This document shows positions 51,650-61,262 of a stretch of 64,000 nucleotides of DNA, piece after piece (the stretch's first letter is position 1; each line of letters opens with the position of its first letter). The DNA comes from Uloborus plumipes (Eukaryota > Arthropoda > Arachnida > Araneae > Uloboridae). The stretch covers positions 62,001 through 126,000 of the forward strand of contig JAXGGA010001630.1 of the NCBI GenBank assembly GCA_038373865.1, read 5' to 3'. The notes under the pieces were generated by a model. It searched no databases and was not told the origin of the DNA. It was given only the letters and a program-made list of their open reading frames with translations. Position numbers and translations under genes: made by a program.

Positions 51650-54600
51650 AAACTTAAAATTTAATACGACAATTTTTATTGGCTTCATTTGCACAACATC
51701 GCCATCTACTGCCGTCGTTCTGATAACTTTTCAAAGAGATCAAAGACACGTTCACTTTTACAAATACTACAAAGGTGATACCCTATATTAAAATCAAATA
51801 TACCCAAGGCTACTACTAAACTAAATACTAACGTTATCGCAAAACTACCATAGTATTTTGAAACAATAAAAGTTACAACAAAGGTTTACCGAGCTAAGCC
51901 TTGGCTTGAAATGTCGCATTTAAAATTGATTTGAACAACAATGTAACGATTTTGACAGTTGAGCAAAAAATTTAACTTTTTCAAACTTCAATCGCTTATA
52001 AGTCGCTTAAACGTGGATTTTCGAGATTCTCGTTACGCGGCGCTAGCGGAGAAACGTTCTAAAGAACGCATTTTTTTTAATCTTTCGAATGAAATCAAAA
52101 TGGAGACGATACGACAATTATTTCGGCTAGATGGAGTCAATTTTGTGCCCAAAAATTGAAGTTCGAATAAAAAACGAACCGACACTTTTTAGAGGGTGGG
52201 TCTAATTTTCGTCAATAGCCCGCGGGATAAGCTTCAAAATCATAAATTTTCTTGCAATTCGATAAAGAAATGAGCGAGTTTCGACCGGGTATAGGATTCG
52301 GCTTAGAGAAATAATATATGGAGATTGTCATTTCTTTGCATTTTTTAAAATTCTCTTCCACATGCTTTCATGACTTTCGGTGCGAAGAAACATGTTGTAC
52401 TATTTGAAAAAATACCCAAAATCCATAAAATTCTAATAAATAATAATAATAAATATTTCATAAAAAATAGCCTTCATAAAGAACAATAAGTAGAAATTTG
52501 TACTGACAATGAACTAGACAAAAAAAGTGAGGTAGTTTTAAGTACAAGAAGTTTATATTTAGATAGCAGGGAAATAATTAAGCAGCTAAATTTTTCTTTT
52601 TTCAATAACACATAAACATAAAAATAAATATCTTTTAAAATCTAATACTTCAAAGAGAAACATACCAAAATAATCATGAGAGTTATTTTCACCTTTCTGA
52701 AAATGAGCACCATTTTGAAATGCTGAAAGTCGCCTATAGAGAAAAAAAAATGAAAACAAACAATTCGATATAGTACTGCCAAGGATAGATGGCAGATGTA
52801 CTGGAAGCATACCTTCATTATGTAATAATTAAAATCTACAAAAACATGTAAGCAGTAAAGTTTTTAGTGCTTGCTCAATCTCGCTGACCATACCTGCTAC
52901 AAAGTAAAGTGTTCCATTTTTGCTTCCAATTCATCTGCTGCCTCTCCATGGTCAATTTTTAGCAACAAAGTGAAAGAACCATTTTTGCAGTTTTCAGTGG
53001 AAAAAAAATTGTAATAATTTATGAATGAAAACACATGCATTGCACATCCAAAATGGGCAATGGTTTCATATGAAATGAAGTTGAACCATGCAAACTAAAA
53101 TGTACATCTCTTACGTTTATGCTAAAATAACAACATTTAAAAGTATTCAACAATTTTAGTAGACTTTAATTTAGTAACTGATATTGAAATGATATTTACC
53201 TGTTTCGGAATAAAGATAAATTAAAATTCTAATGTAGATCAACCAACATGGTATTAGAAATTAAAGCAACCATGGAAAACTGGTTATGATTCTGTGATTC
53301 ATGGTACACAAATAGTTGAATTATGAGGGTATCTTTTCTTTTTCTGCAAACTTCATTTGAAGCAACATTCACTGTTAATTTTAAAGACAAATTGCATTTT
53401 TTGTTCCTAAATATGATTTCAGTCAATATTTTTTCTCATTTAATTGATGTGTTCATAATTTCATAATGCATTAGTAACAATGTCTTTACTCACTTATTCA
53501 CTTATTTTTCAGAACACCCTCAACATCTGTTATTCCATACTAATAATTTAGTCATTTCAAAGAATTTTTTTGGTGGAAAACTGTTTTCCACAATTGCTAC
53601 AACTAATTTTATCAATGAATTTTGACAAAAGTACCATTTTTTTAAAAAATTGAGATAGATATTTAACATCTTAGCAGCAATACAAGATTTTACACATTTA
53701 AGTCTGAAAGTAACACTTTTAAACTGACTGCAAATTTTTTCTGAAAATATGTTGGGGTTTTTAGGATAATTTTTTGTTTTCATCATTTTAAAATAGAGAT
53801 ATAACTTTTAATAGTTACTTTTTCTTTAATAAAATACTAACTTAAATTAATGAATAATACAACAGTAGTAAAATATGAAATTGATTACAAACAAATAAAA
53901 TTTCAAGAAGTTAAAAAGATTGTTTTCATCTTAAAAATAGATTTTCTTATAATCCATTATGCAACACATGGGAAAAAGGTAATAAAAATTTTGAGTCATT
54001 TTTGAAAAAAGTTTTTACAATTAATGTGGTTAAAAATAAGCGATATTTAAAAAACCACTCATTCAGAATAGTGCAAACACAGTACTGTTATTATAAAAAG
54101 ATTATCATGCCTTAGGAAAGAAATAACTAACAACTAAACTCCAAGATAAAATACTTGGTACTTTTGCAGAGAAAGAAACTATAAAATTAAACAACAATTA
54201 AAAACCTTTATTTTCGACGCATAAAAAACCTTTGTTCTACGGAGAAAAAATACTCTTGTTTGACCCTTACATTTATGAAAATAAAACACCTCTAACCTTT
54301 TCTGGAGGTTTGGACTAGGTATGATTCCAATTCTTGTATCATTGTCTAAATGCGCTTGCCACCAATCTGGATCTTGACGACTTACTATGTGCAATATGTC
54401 TCCCCTTATGTAAGCGAGACCAGAGTCAGGCTTAGGATTTAGAGAGTCCAGCATGGGATCATAACAAAAGTTAGCACGCACAATATCGGAAGGAGCATGC
54501 TTGGGTGGTACACCAGGTATCAGCTTGAAAGTAATTGTACCTTCACGACATTGCTGCAAATGAGAAAAGCAAATCATATTTGTTTAAAAAAAGTTTATCT

Positions 54601-57600
54601 AGAGCAAAAACATATTTTTTGTATTTTCTGGATTAGAAATAGTAAGCAAAAGACAAATAACTTACCTCCTAAAAGATGAATTAAGTTCCATGATGCATGA
54701 AAAATTAAATGGAAGACAAAATACATTAATTAAAGCAATATAAAATACAAATACAGAATACATTAAATAAAACTTAATTCACAAAAGAATGAACAGAATC
54801 AATGCTGAAAAATTCACTATAAAAAACATATAACATGACAAAAAAAATCCTTAATTTTCTCTCTTTCTGCCATGTGAAATTAAAAGTGGAGGCTGGAGTA
54901 TCAAAGAATTTAGGATACATGGTTTAAAAAATTTTTATTTATCTGCATGGTTATTCCTTATGAATAGTTGCAAAGAACAATTTCTTGCTTTATATAAGAA
55001 AGAAAATGTTAGAATTTAGTGCTATTAATTTATCAATCTCATATGTATCATTAGTTTTAAACCGACAATGGATCTTTTTATTTTCCACCAGTTAGATGGA
55101 AAAAATATGTTTTCAGTCGAAGCTGCTTATCTCGAAAACCTATCTACGTTGAAATTTTTCAATTTTCAAACTTTTACAGCATAAATTTAATGTTTTTTCT
55201 AATGTTTATCTGGAATGATTTTTCCCAAAAATTTCTATATCTCGAATTTTGTTGACTCTTATTTTTGGATTTCATCTCCAGCCACTTTTATCAATGATTA
55301 AACTTGGAGACAAAAATCACCTTCTGCACAATCATTCAACGACTATGTTCGTACTTAAAGGTATGCATTAACTTGCTACCTACATAGTCATCACATTTAG
55401 TAAAACGTGGACTCACAACATGTCGTACAGTAAAATATTCAACAATATCAATGCAAAACAATGTATTAAGTATTTAACTTTGTTCCAATTACTTATTTTT
55501 GTAAATTTTAGTACAACTTCTGTATCTCAAAACCTCCGTATTTCAAATTTTGCTTCTGTCCCGTAAAATTCGAGATAGACAGGTTTGACTGTATAACACA
55601 AAAGATAATATAAGTTGATGCATTTCAATTTTTGTATATGTATGCATTAATTTTTGCAATCCAAATAAAAATATATTGTCAAAGACATCTATTTTTATTG
55701 TGTGTGTAATTTTTATTTATTCAAGTATTCAACATTTGTTTAAATACATTTGCCACAACCAGAGAGGTCATAAAGAATTATTTAATGTAAAACAAGCTTT
55801 AAATTTTAATTCTACCTAACGTAATATCAAATACTGTTGTCCCCGCTTAATCGGGTAACGGATAAACGAATACCCCGCTTATATGAATAAAATATCGAGG
55901 AACCGTACCATAGATGCTATGTTAAAGATTCCAGCTTAATCGAATAATATTTCTTAGAACTGACAGTATTCGTTTAAGCGGGGCCGACAGTACCATAAAT
56001 ATAAAACGAAAATTAAGCAAAAATAACTAAATTTTTATAAAATAAATTATCATACCAAAATTGCAAGAATATCTAATGGGCTTTTGCCTTTTACTCTAAC
56101 TCCATTTACTTCTCTAAGTTCATCGCCTACATTTATAAGGCCTAGAAGAAACAAATCCACATTAAATGTTGAACATAAAGTAACGGTTATAAAATTCAAT
56201 CATTAATGTGACACAAAGACTCACCACTGCGGTCTGCTACACTCCCTCTAACTATTCGAGAGACAACAACAGCATCAGATGCTTCATCGATTTTTATAGT
56301 GGCACCCTAAATAGAAAATTGGTTATGGTAATGAAATACACATATAAACAATATAAGAGCATACAAACACACTGTGTATATTTATATATATAAAATAAAA
56401 TAACAGCATGATTATCAAATTTAAAGACATTTTGCTTAAATAAACAAAAATAGGTAAATAAAATTATATACAACATGACTCCATTAATTATTACTGCACA
56501 CTTGGTGCTTTTAAAAAAGTTTTCAGAGCAGAGAAAAGAAGAAAAACACATCTTTTATTCATTTGTTTTTTGCATATTTTTCAGATTTTCTTTATCATTT
56601 TTTTACTAAAAAATTTTTTGGATTACTTAGAAACAAATGGAATTAGTGAATATTACATATTTTTCTGGAATGTTTTCATTGTCTCTTTAATAGACCTTCT
56701 ATATCCTATCCAACTAATGATCTCCTTCTTTTTCTACCCAAATTTTAATCATTAGTTGATCAAGCAAAATCATTGGAACCAGGGTTGGTTTCTAAAAGCA
56801 GAAACACATTTAATCCATGCTAGTGATGTAAATTAAATTTATAATTAGTTTCAACTTGCAAAAAGCTACACAAATCAAAAAAGAACTTAATTAACAAATG
56901 TCTTACTTTTTCTCAATTCAACGATCATTTAAATTTGCTTATTATCATCAAAAAATTGACTACAATGGTAATGATAATATTTAGTTTAGTTAATAGAAAT
57001 AGCAAATTTCAGGATTTTTTAAAACTAGATTTTTATGGAAACCTAATAAGTCTGTCTTAATTTTGTAATATCAAAATCACATGTGGGGGGGGGGGGGGAC
57101 AGCTGTAGTTACACAACTGAGAGAATATTACTTTTTCTCTCTAGTATCCATTATTTATTTGTGCATAATTTCAGCTAGTATGAGTAGAAACTATATTTTC
57201 CATGCTCGCTTTATCCAGTTATAATTAGCAGCTTGAATCACTTCGGCAAAAAATTCAAAACCTTGATTGGAGCACACTACTGTTTTGGACCAGTATAATT
57301 TTAACTATCATGCAACTTCTGTAAAAGTACTTATTTTCACAAAGCCATTATTTTTGTAAAAATGAAGATGCAGCTGATTTTGAAAATTTTATATGAACAA
57401 AAACAAATATTTATATAAAAAAAACTAAACTATATAAATAAAATAATTCCTAGAAACTGTGATGCTTACATCATTGACAATTACGATGAGTTCGCAAGAA
57501 TTAAAACCTTGGCAAAATAAATACTTATACAGTACCAACAGATAGGTTATAACATCCAGAGACTGCATTTTGTCCTTGTTATGGACTGATCAGTCTGGAA

Positions 57601-60058
57601 TAGTCAATAACTGAGCTCTAGGCAAATGTCCTCTCTTTTCAGCTGCTTTGAAATTATGCACTTACCAGAGGCTCTGTGTTTTTTATTAACTGTACAACTT
57701 TAACACTTTCATCATCTTCATCAACTTCGAAAGGCACGTCGGGTAACGCTGGAAGGAAGTCTTTCCTAGCCACCTGGTCATGAGTTTGAAATAGAGCCTA
57801 AAGTTGAAAGATGAATCAAATTACAAACATGGTAGGATTGCAACCAACATATTAATTTCAAAATTAAATCCCAAGGAAAGGAACGCATTAAGTAATACGG
57901 GAGAAACAGACCATACGGTAAGATTTCAAAAATATTATCTAAAAATGAAACTTATCAAATAAAAATAAACTAAAATCACAAAACTTTACTTTAGAAAATG
58001 AAAATACTCCTCTGAAACATCCACATTTGTAGTAAAGCATAAGTACTGTTTGTGCTCTGTTTTCATTGTTTGGTGTTTGTATGCATCTTAGAAGTCATAG
58101 TAAATCATATTCTATATCAACAGTACAGTAATACCTTGCTGTAACAATATCGAAGAATCTCTTTAATGATAAAGATTAAAATGATGAGAATTTGTATGCA
58201 ACAGAAAAAGTGCCAACAGTTAATTGATAATTTTAGATTAAAATGATTCCTTAAATTAATGCTTTTGGGCAATTCTTATTTCACATCCATTTACAATTGT
58301 AATTCGCTTCAAACATTAAGATTCGAAAAAAAAAGAAGTATCATTTGCCCTCCCCTTCCTCTCTTTTACTTTTTATGCAATGTGAAACAAAACTTACATA
58401 GCATTAAATGATCTATTAAAAATAGTTGTTGATTGACTTGTGTTACAAAAGGAGTAATATGCGGAGCATTAGCGGGCAAAAAGAAACATGACGGATTACA
58501 ATAACATTTACAATGTGTGTGTGTGTGTGCGTGTTTAGTTCTGCTTTATGTAAACATTACACTAATCAGCAAAATTCAGGCAGTACTCAATCATTTCTGG
58601 TTTACTGTTGTAGACATGCAACTTTACATATTTCCAGAGAAAACAATCAAGAGCTATCAAACTGCCATGTAAGAAGTAGACAGTTAACAGGTTCATTTTG
58701 AGAAAATAATCAGTCACAAATGCCTTTTCCATTATATTCATTGTATTGTATGTCAGCCCTAGTGGCCACATGCCCAAAATCATGTTCAAACATTAATAAA
58801 ATAAAATCAGACAAATAAAGCCAATTTCACTCCTATTAAAAACACTTCTCTGTTTTATTTACTTTTGATTCTCCACGTTAAAAAACCCAAGTAAAAAGGT
58901 AAATAAAAAAACTTTCACTTATTTTTTTAAGTTAAGAATTTTTCCCTTAACCATCAAGGTTTTTTTTCTTACTTTTTTTTTTTTTTTTTTTTTGTATTTT
59001 ATAAAAATATATTTTTCCTTCCAATTTCAGCCTTACATCAATTTATAGAAACAGGCCTGGTTATTGGCACATGAATAGAAGAAAAGATCTGATAGATCAC
59101 TCAGTACAAAAAGTACAAAAAATGTATTGAATAGCATAAAGAAATATATTTAAATTTAAAGCAGAAATGGAAATTTTGTGAAAAAATGAATGTTCACACA
59201 ATCTATGTTGTTTAGTGAAAAAGGATTATTTTGGGAGATTCTACAGACTAAAACAATGACACACCAGAGCTATTATTACATCAAATTTAAACTCAAGTAA
59301 AATGATAATTAATTACCTTCAAATGGGGCTTCAGAAGTAATTTACTTAATTCAATAGCGTCTGGAGATCTAGCAAGCGTTAACAACTCATTTACCTGAAA
59401 AAATAGATCATAATTTGAGCAACATTGCAAAGAAATTATAATAAAACATATTGAAACTTCTCAAAACCAAGCACCTTTCATTTCAACAACAGTTTGTTGT
59501 TTTAGAGTTTAACAGGAACATAAAAATCTGTCGCTAAAGAGATACTGAAAAACTTTAACAATAACCCACATCTTTTGTAATTTAATCTATTGAATTTGTA
59601 ATAAAAACGCAAACCGAAAAGAATAAAGCGTAATTTTGACTAGTACAAAACTTAATTTAAGGAGATCAAAAAACAAAGGTTTAATTTAAGGAGATTAAAA
59701 AACAAAGGTTTATTTAGGCAACTGCGAAATTAAAACACACTGGCTACGCAGAATGTATACATTTCTACTACTACAAATTTCTCTGACATGGATCTTTCCC
59801 ATGATGCGTTGAAAAACAAAATATATGCTAATATGGTTATTGCAAAAGACATTGTTTTCAAACCACTCCTAATACAATTTGTATAGCATTAAAAAAAAAG
59901 GGAATTTGTATGACACAGCAGCATTTAAAGGAGAAGAAACAATAAGCAAAAACACATGAAAAGAAAAAAAATCTTTAAACACAACTTACATCTTTGGCAA
60001 GCCTGCATACATCTTGATAAGAAGGCTGTACATTTTGATTATTAATTTTATTATGAAC
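34582..60058 (-). CDS. MPP7: MAGUK p55 subfamily protein, MPP3/MPP7 group (12 exons, 5' partial)
   Basis: This is a scaffold protein of cell junctions and synapses. In other animals this group binds Discs-large and Lin-7 through L27 domains and organises membrane complexes. Twelve exons join in phase to 486 residues plus TAG: 60058-59990, 59394-59317, 57797-57666, 56306-56225, 56141-56056, 54553-54297, 52733-52666, 50613-50527, 49678-49598, 38179-37977, 36525-36391 and 34764-34582. Domains by residue are L27 about 1-75, PDZ about 79-163 (EPLGATI carboxylate loop), SH3 about 172-231 (DPDWWQA), short hook 232-279, and guanylate kinase-like 280-486 (IVLIGAPGVG; EYGEYRGNLYGTS; QWVPTSW near the end). 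Vertebrate MPP7 is about 576 residues, so roughly 75-90 N-terminal residues are missing here. MPP7 is preferred over MPP3/MPP4 because of KPYIVFVKPP and LKETRNSA. The fly counterpart would be the metro class. Catalytic guanylate kinase function is not expected in this family. Confidence 0.93.
35034..35053. repeat. Single Tigger-like terminal repeat remnant
   Basis: CAGTTGAACCTCTTGAATTG after TA-like sequence resembles a pogo/Tigger terminus. No matching inverted end was found within the intron 36390-34765, which otherwise appears gene-free. Confidence 0.35.
36391..36525 (-). CDS. MPP7: MPP7-like exon, GK domain
   Basis: It has 135 bases in phase 0-0, with acceptor CATCTTTTCAG and donor ACA|GTAAGT. 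It encodes 45 residues, including LKPYIVFVKPP and LKETRNSAQSSF, the segment most diagnostic for the MPP7/MPP3 group. Confidence 0.95.
36526..37976. other. Intron of the MPP7-like gene; possible hAT-type MITE relic
   Basis: The intron runs 37976-36526. At 37279-37752 the edges are CAGGGTTGGCCAATATATAT and an inverted TATATATCAAAATATCAG..TTCAAACCCC, with abundant ATATC/GATAT words between. hAT MITEs often look like this, but no clean 8-bp duplication was found. The remainder is plain AT-rich intron. Confidence 0.4.
37977..38179 (-). CDS. MPP7: MPP7-like exon, GK domain core
   Basis: It has 203 bases, with acceptor CCCCTTCCAG and donor CAG|GTTGAT. It encodes TSRLPKHW..EGKEYYFVSR, KFVEYGEYRGNLYGTSLESV and VCILNPHPQ. 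These are the GMP-binding-fold motifs of the GK-like domain. The first codon is completed by the C that ends the exon at 49598 (H of the PHTSR motif). Confidence 0.95.
44084..45982. repeat. 1.9-kb palindrome of mirrored 144-bp tandem units
   Basis: The outer 25 bases pair exactly (TAGTCTAAGATCCCACCGCA to its complement). The left arm holds five units starting at 44110, 44254, 44398, 44541 and 44685, a period of 143-144. The right arm holds about seven in the opposite orientation. Each unit carries ACACTCATCACGTATAT, GTGATGCACTAAGGCTGCC and TATGTAAAAGTGGCCGCAAC. The axis lies near 45033. Unit-specific variants are shared between mirror partners rather than neighbours. Confidence 0.93.
46147..46303. 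repeat. Short hairpin, 27-base arms
   Basis: GGGCCATGCTCCACATC..CGTAAA at 46157-46183 pairs with TTTACG..GATGTGGAGCATGGCCC at 46277-46301, enclosing about 95 bases. The coding-like frames on both strands here (46021-46308 minus, 46134-46346 plus) mirror each other and are not genes. It lies just outside the 44084-45982 palindrome. Confidence 0.7.
47613..47893. repeat. GC-rich direct pair (period ~180) with AAAGGTCC iterations
   Basis: Two copies share CCGTTACAATA.CTGGCCC, GAATTCACTGAT..ATGTGCGG and GGGGCCCCTGA, at about 47613-47713 and 47793-47893. Between them the word (A)AAGGTCC, once AAGATCC, occurs four times at 13-18 base steps (47728-47782). This is subterminal structure of the surrounding hAT-like element. 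Confidence 0.7.
48926..48983. repeat. Tigger-like terminal fragment
   Basis: On the minus strand from 48983 it reads CAGTAAAACCTCTCCGAGCG, then GTCAC..GCGGCCACCCC, with TA outside. Only one end is visible. Confidence 0.5.
49598..49678 (-). CDS. MPP7: MPP7-like exon, GK P-loop region
   Basis: It has 81 bases, with acceptor TCTACCACTAG and donor C|GTAAGT. It encodes APGVGRNELKQRLI to TTIP, the degenerate P-loop segment. The intron that follows (49597-38180) is 11.4 kb and contains the 7.7-kb hAT-like insertion. Confidence 0.93.
50527..50613 (-). CDS. MPP7: MPP7-like exon, hook to GK start
   Basis: It has 87 bases, with acceptor TATCTTTGCAG and donor G|GTATGG. It encodes PDFKDVQVYEEVAVLQPVPG and TYRPIVLI. 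The VYEEV phrase matches the TYEEV element that precedes the GK domain in MPP3 and MPP7. Confidence 0.93.
51588..52312 (-). mobile_element. Helitron-like non-autonomous element, minus strand
   Basis: Read on the minus strand, the 3' end is the hairpin GCGGAATTCCGC, then ACGGGTCAC and CTAG before a host T. The 5' end is plausibly TCTCTAAGCCGAATCC near 52312. A roughly 36-base A-run sits next to the hairpin. The open frames at 51591-51791 and 51959-52159 are not Helitron proteins. It is placed in the intron between the hook exons (52665-50614). Confidence 0.5.
52666..52733 (-). CDS. MPP7: MPP7-like exon, hook region
   Basis: It has 68 bases, with acceptor TTCTCTATAG and donor G|GTATGT. It encodes RLSAFQNGAHFQKGENNSHD and YF. 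The start corresponds to the QERRL segment after SH3. The basic RRSFRL stretch present in vertebrate MPP3/MPP7 hooks is not encoded here. The phase (1-1 to the next exon) would allow an unseen cassette exon. Confidence 0.88.
52734..54296. other. Intron of the MPP7-like gene, no element recognised
   Basis: AT-rich intron. Frames at 53229-53426 and 53520-53786 (minus) show no domain, and none extends the neighbouring exons with splice signals. Confidence 0.5.
54297..54553 (-). CDS. MPP7: MPP7-like exon, PDZ end and SH3
   Basis: It has 257 bases, with acceptor CTCATTTGCAG and donor AG|GTTAGA. It encodes QCREGTITFKLIPG (end of PDZ). The whole SH3 domain follows (VRANFCYDPMLDSL, GDILHIVSRQDPDWWQAH, IGIIPSPNLQK), including the tryptophan pair of the ligand-binding face. 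Confidence 0.95.
55114..55591. mobile_element. Tigger/pogo-like MITE, ~478 bp
   Basis: The left end CAGTCGAAGCTGCTTATCTC and the inverted right end CAGTCAAACCTGTCTATCTC match. TA follows the right end, while the left flank TT looks mutated. Repeated 'TATCTCGAA' words lie within. It is intronic in the MPP7-like gene. Confidence 0.7.
55834..55990. mobile_element. 157-bp MITE with CTGT..CCCCGCTTAA ends
   Basis: Flanked by TA on both sides. The left end is CTGTTGTCCCCGCTTAATCG and the inverted right end is CTGTCGGCCCCGCTTAAACG. It shares its first 75 bases with the shorter copy at 20192-20267. It is intronic in the MPP7-like gene. Confidence 0.8.
56056..56141 (-). CDS. MPP7: MPP7-like exon, PDZ second part
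   Basis: It has 86 bases, with acceptor TTCTAG and donor TTG|GTATGA. It encodes LINVGDELREVNGVRVKGKS and PLDILAIL. The VGDELREVNG motif is near-invariant in p55 PDZ domains. Confidence 0.95.
56225..56306 (-). CDS. MPP7: MPP7-like exon, PDZ first part
   Basis: It has 82 bases, with acceptor TCTATTTAG and donor G|GTGAGT. It encodes GATIKIDEASDAVVVSRIVR and GSVADRS. It matches the GATIKxD..AVVVARIMRG.AADRSG block of MPP3/MPP7. Confidence 0.95.
56307..57665. other. Intron of the MPP7-like gene, no element recognised
   Basis: AT-rich. A G-run of about 13 lies at 57086-57098. No extra exon was identified. Confidence 0.5.
57666..57797 (-). CDS. MPP7: MPP7-like exon, L27 end to PDZ start
   Basis: It has 132 bases, with acceptor CAACTTTAG and donor CTG|GTAAGT. 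It encodes ALFQTHDQVARKDFLPALPD to ESVKVVQLIKNTEPL. The acidic linker DEDDES before the first PDZ strand is a hallmark of the MPP3/MPP7 group. Confidence 0.94.
57798..59316. other. Intron of the MPP7-like gene, simple repeats only
   Basis: Contains a (GT)n run at 58514-58530 and a T-run at 58974-58993. No exon with consistent phase was found. Confidence 0.5.
59317..59394 (-). CDS. MPP7: MPP7-like exon, second L27 helices
   Basis: It has 78 bases in phase 0-0, with acceptor TATTTTTTCAG and donor AAG|GTAATT. It encodes VNELLTLARSPDAIELSKLL and LKPHLK, the last helices of the C-terminal L27 module. Confidence 0.93.
59990..60058 (-). CDS. MPP7: MPP7-like exon, L27 linker
   Basis: It has 69 bases in phase 0-0, with acceptor CTCTTGTAG and donor GAT|GTAAGT. 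It encodes VHNKINNQNVQPSYQDVCRL and AKD. It aligns with the IHEKL..YYE..P..H.A..LAED region of vertebrate MPP7. It is the most 5' exon I call with confidence. Confidence 0.85.
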
Positions 60059-60632
60059 CTACAAGAGAACAAATAAGTTACTTATTTTTGTTCCACACAA
60101 GTCTAGAAATATTAGAACACAAAAATTGAACACATTAAAAAACATTTTGTTTAGAAATGTACATAATCCTTTATTAACCAATGATGTACCTGTTGTACCT
60201 CAAGTTATATACTTGGTAAAATATTATTGAGACATATGCCATAATATGCCCTGACCAAATGTTAGTTCATATAAAAAATATATGACTCGATTGAGGTTCA
60301 CAGTAAGCTGAGATTTATATTGAGAGGGATACTAAGTGTTGCAAAATTATATTTGATGTTCATATATGTTTCTAACAAATGGCAGTACATGATTTAAAAT
60401 AATAATCGTTTTCAAAAGTTCTTCGCTCCTTTCACAGCTTACATTACATCCTATACATGAAGTTATTAAATTGAATTTAGCAGTGGTATTCATTCCTTTG
60501 GTTCCTTGCAATTTTCTGATGGTCACCATCCCCCTCTCTCCCCCAAACTGCTATTGATACTGAAATTACACACGTCTTATACCTTTGTATTTGAATGCAC
60601 AATTGTTGTTATTACAGGTGGATAACACTTAC

Positions 60633-60668
60633 CTGGTGTAGAAGGATGAGATAATTGTTTAATTGTTT
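60633..60668 (-). CDS. Candidate 36-base L27 micro-exon of the MPP7-like gene
   Basis: It encodes KQLNNYLILLHQ between acceptor AGTCTGCAG and a strong donor CAG|GTAAGT, in phase 0 with the next exon. Spliced, it gives LILLHQVHNKI, which resembles the LxxLxxIHEKL helix end of L27 domains. The in-frame upstream TGA limits its extension. The polypyrimidine tract is weak and distant, so the acceptor is the doubtful part. Confidence 0.42.
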
Positions 60669-61262
60669 CTGCAGACTTTTTTTTCAGGCTCAAAATTTAA
60701 ATTAAAAAAAAAAAAACCATACCATTCGAGTTCAGGTTATTGAGGCAAGCTAGTATATAATAACCTGATAAATTTATTCTTTCAATTTTCCACTGAAAGC
60801 ATTATGCAGTTTACAACAAATATAATATTACTTGAACAGTACAATGTGAATATGATTTTTTAATTTTCTTTTGCATTTATATCACACCCAGACTTCTATT
60901 TGAATTAAATGAATAATTTTTATTCAACTGAGATTTCAACAGTGTTCAAGCATTGGAGCCCTTTTCATTTAGCTATGATACTACAAGACCCACGGTAGTA
61001 CTGGGAAGAAGTTGATTCTGTGCAGAACCTCTATTTGATGGAAAAAAAAAATCTGCATAAGATTTATCCTTGTTCAGTACTATTATGCTCCATATTTTTC
61101 AACTGCTTTTCATTGTCAGTACATTTAAATGCATTCGACTAAGTAAGCAGTTAAAACCCCTAACCGGCATGGTTGGGAAGAGGGTAAGACATAGCATAGT
61201 AGGAAATGCAAATATTTCGTGTATATAACGGTGTAGTTCTAGAAAAAAAGTTAGGAGTAGGG
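60669..61262. other. Upstream intron or flank, no gene seen
   Basis: AT-rich. The missing N-terminal L27 exon of the MPP7-like gene was looked for here and not found. Confidence 0.45.
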
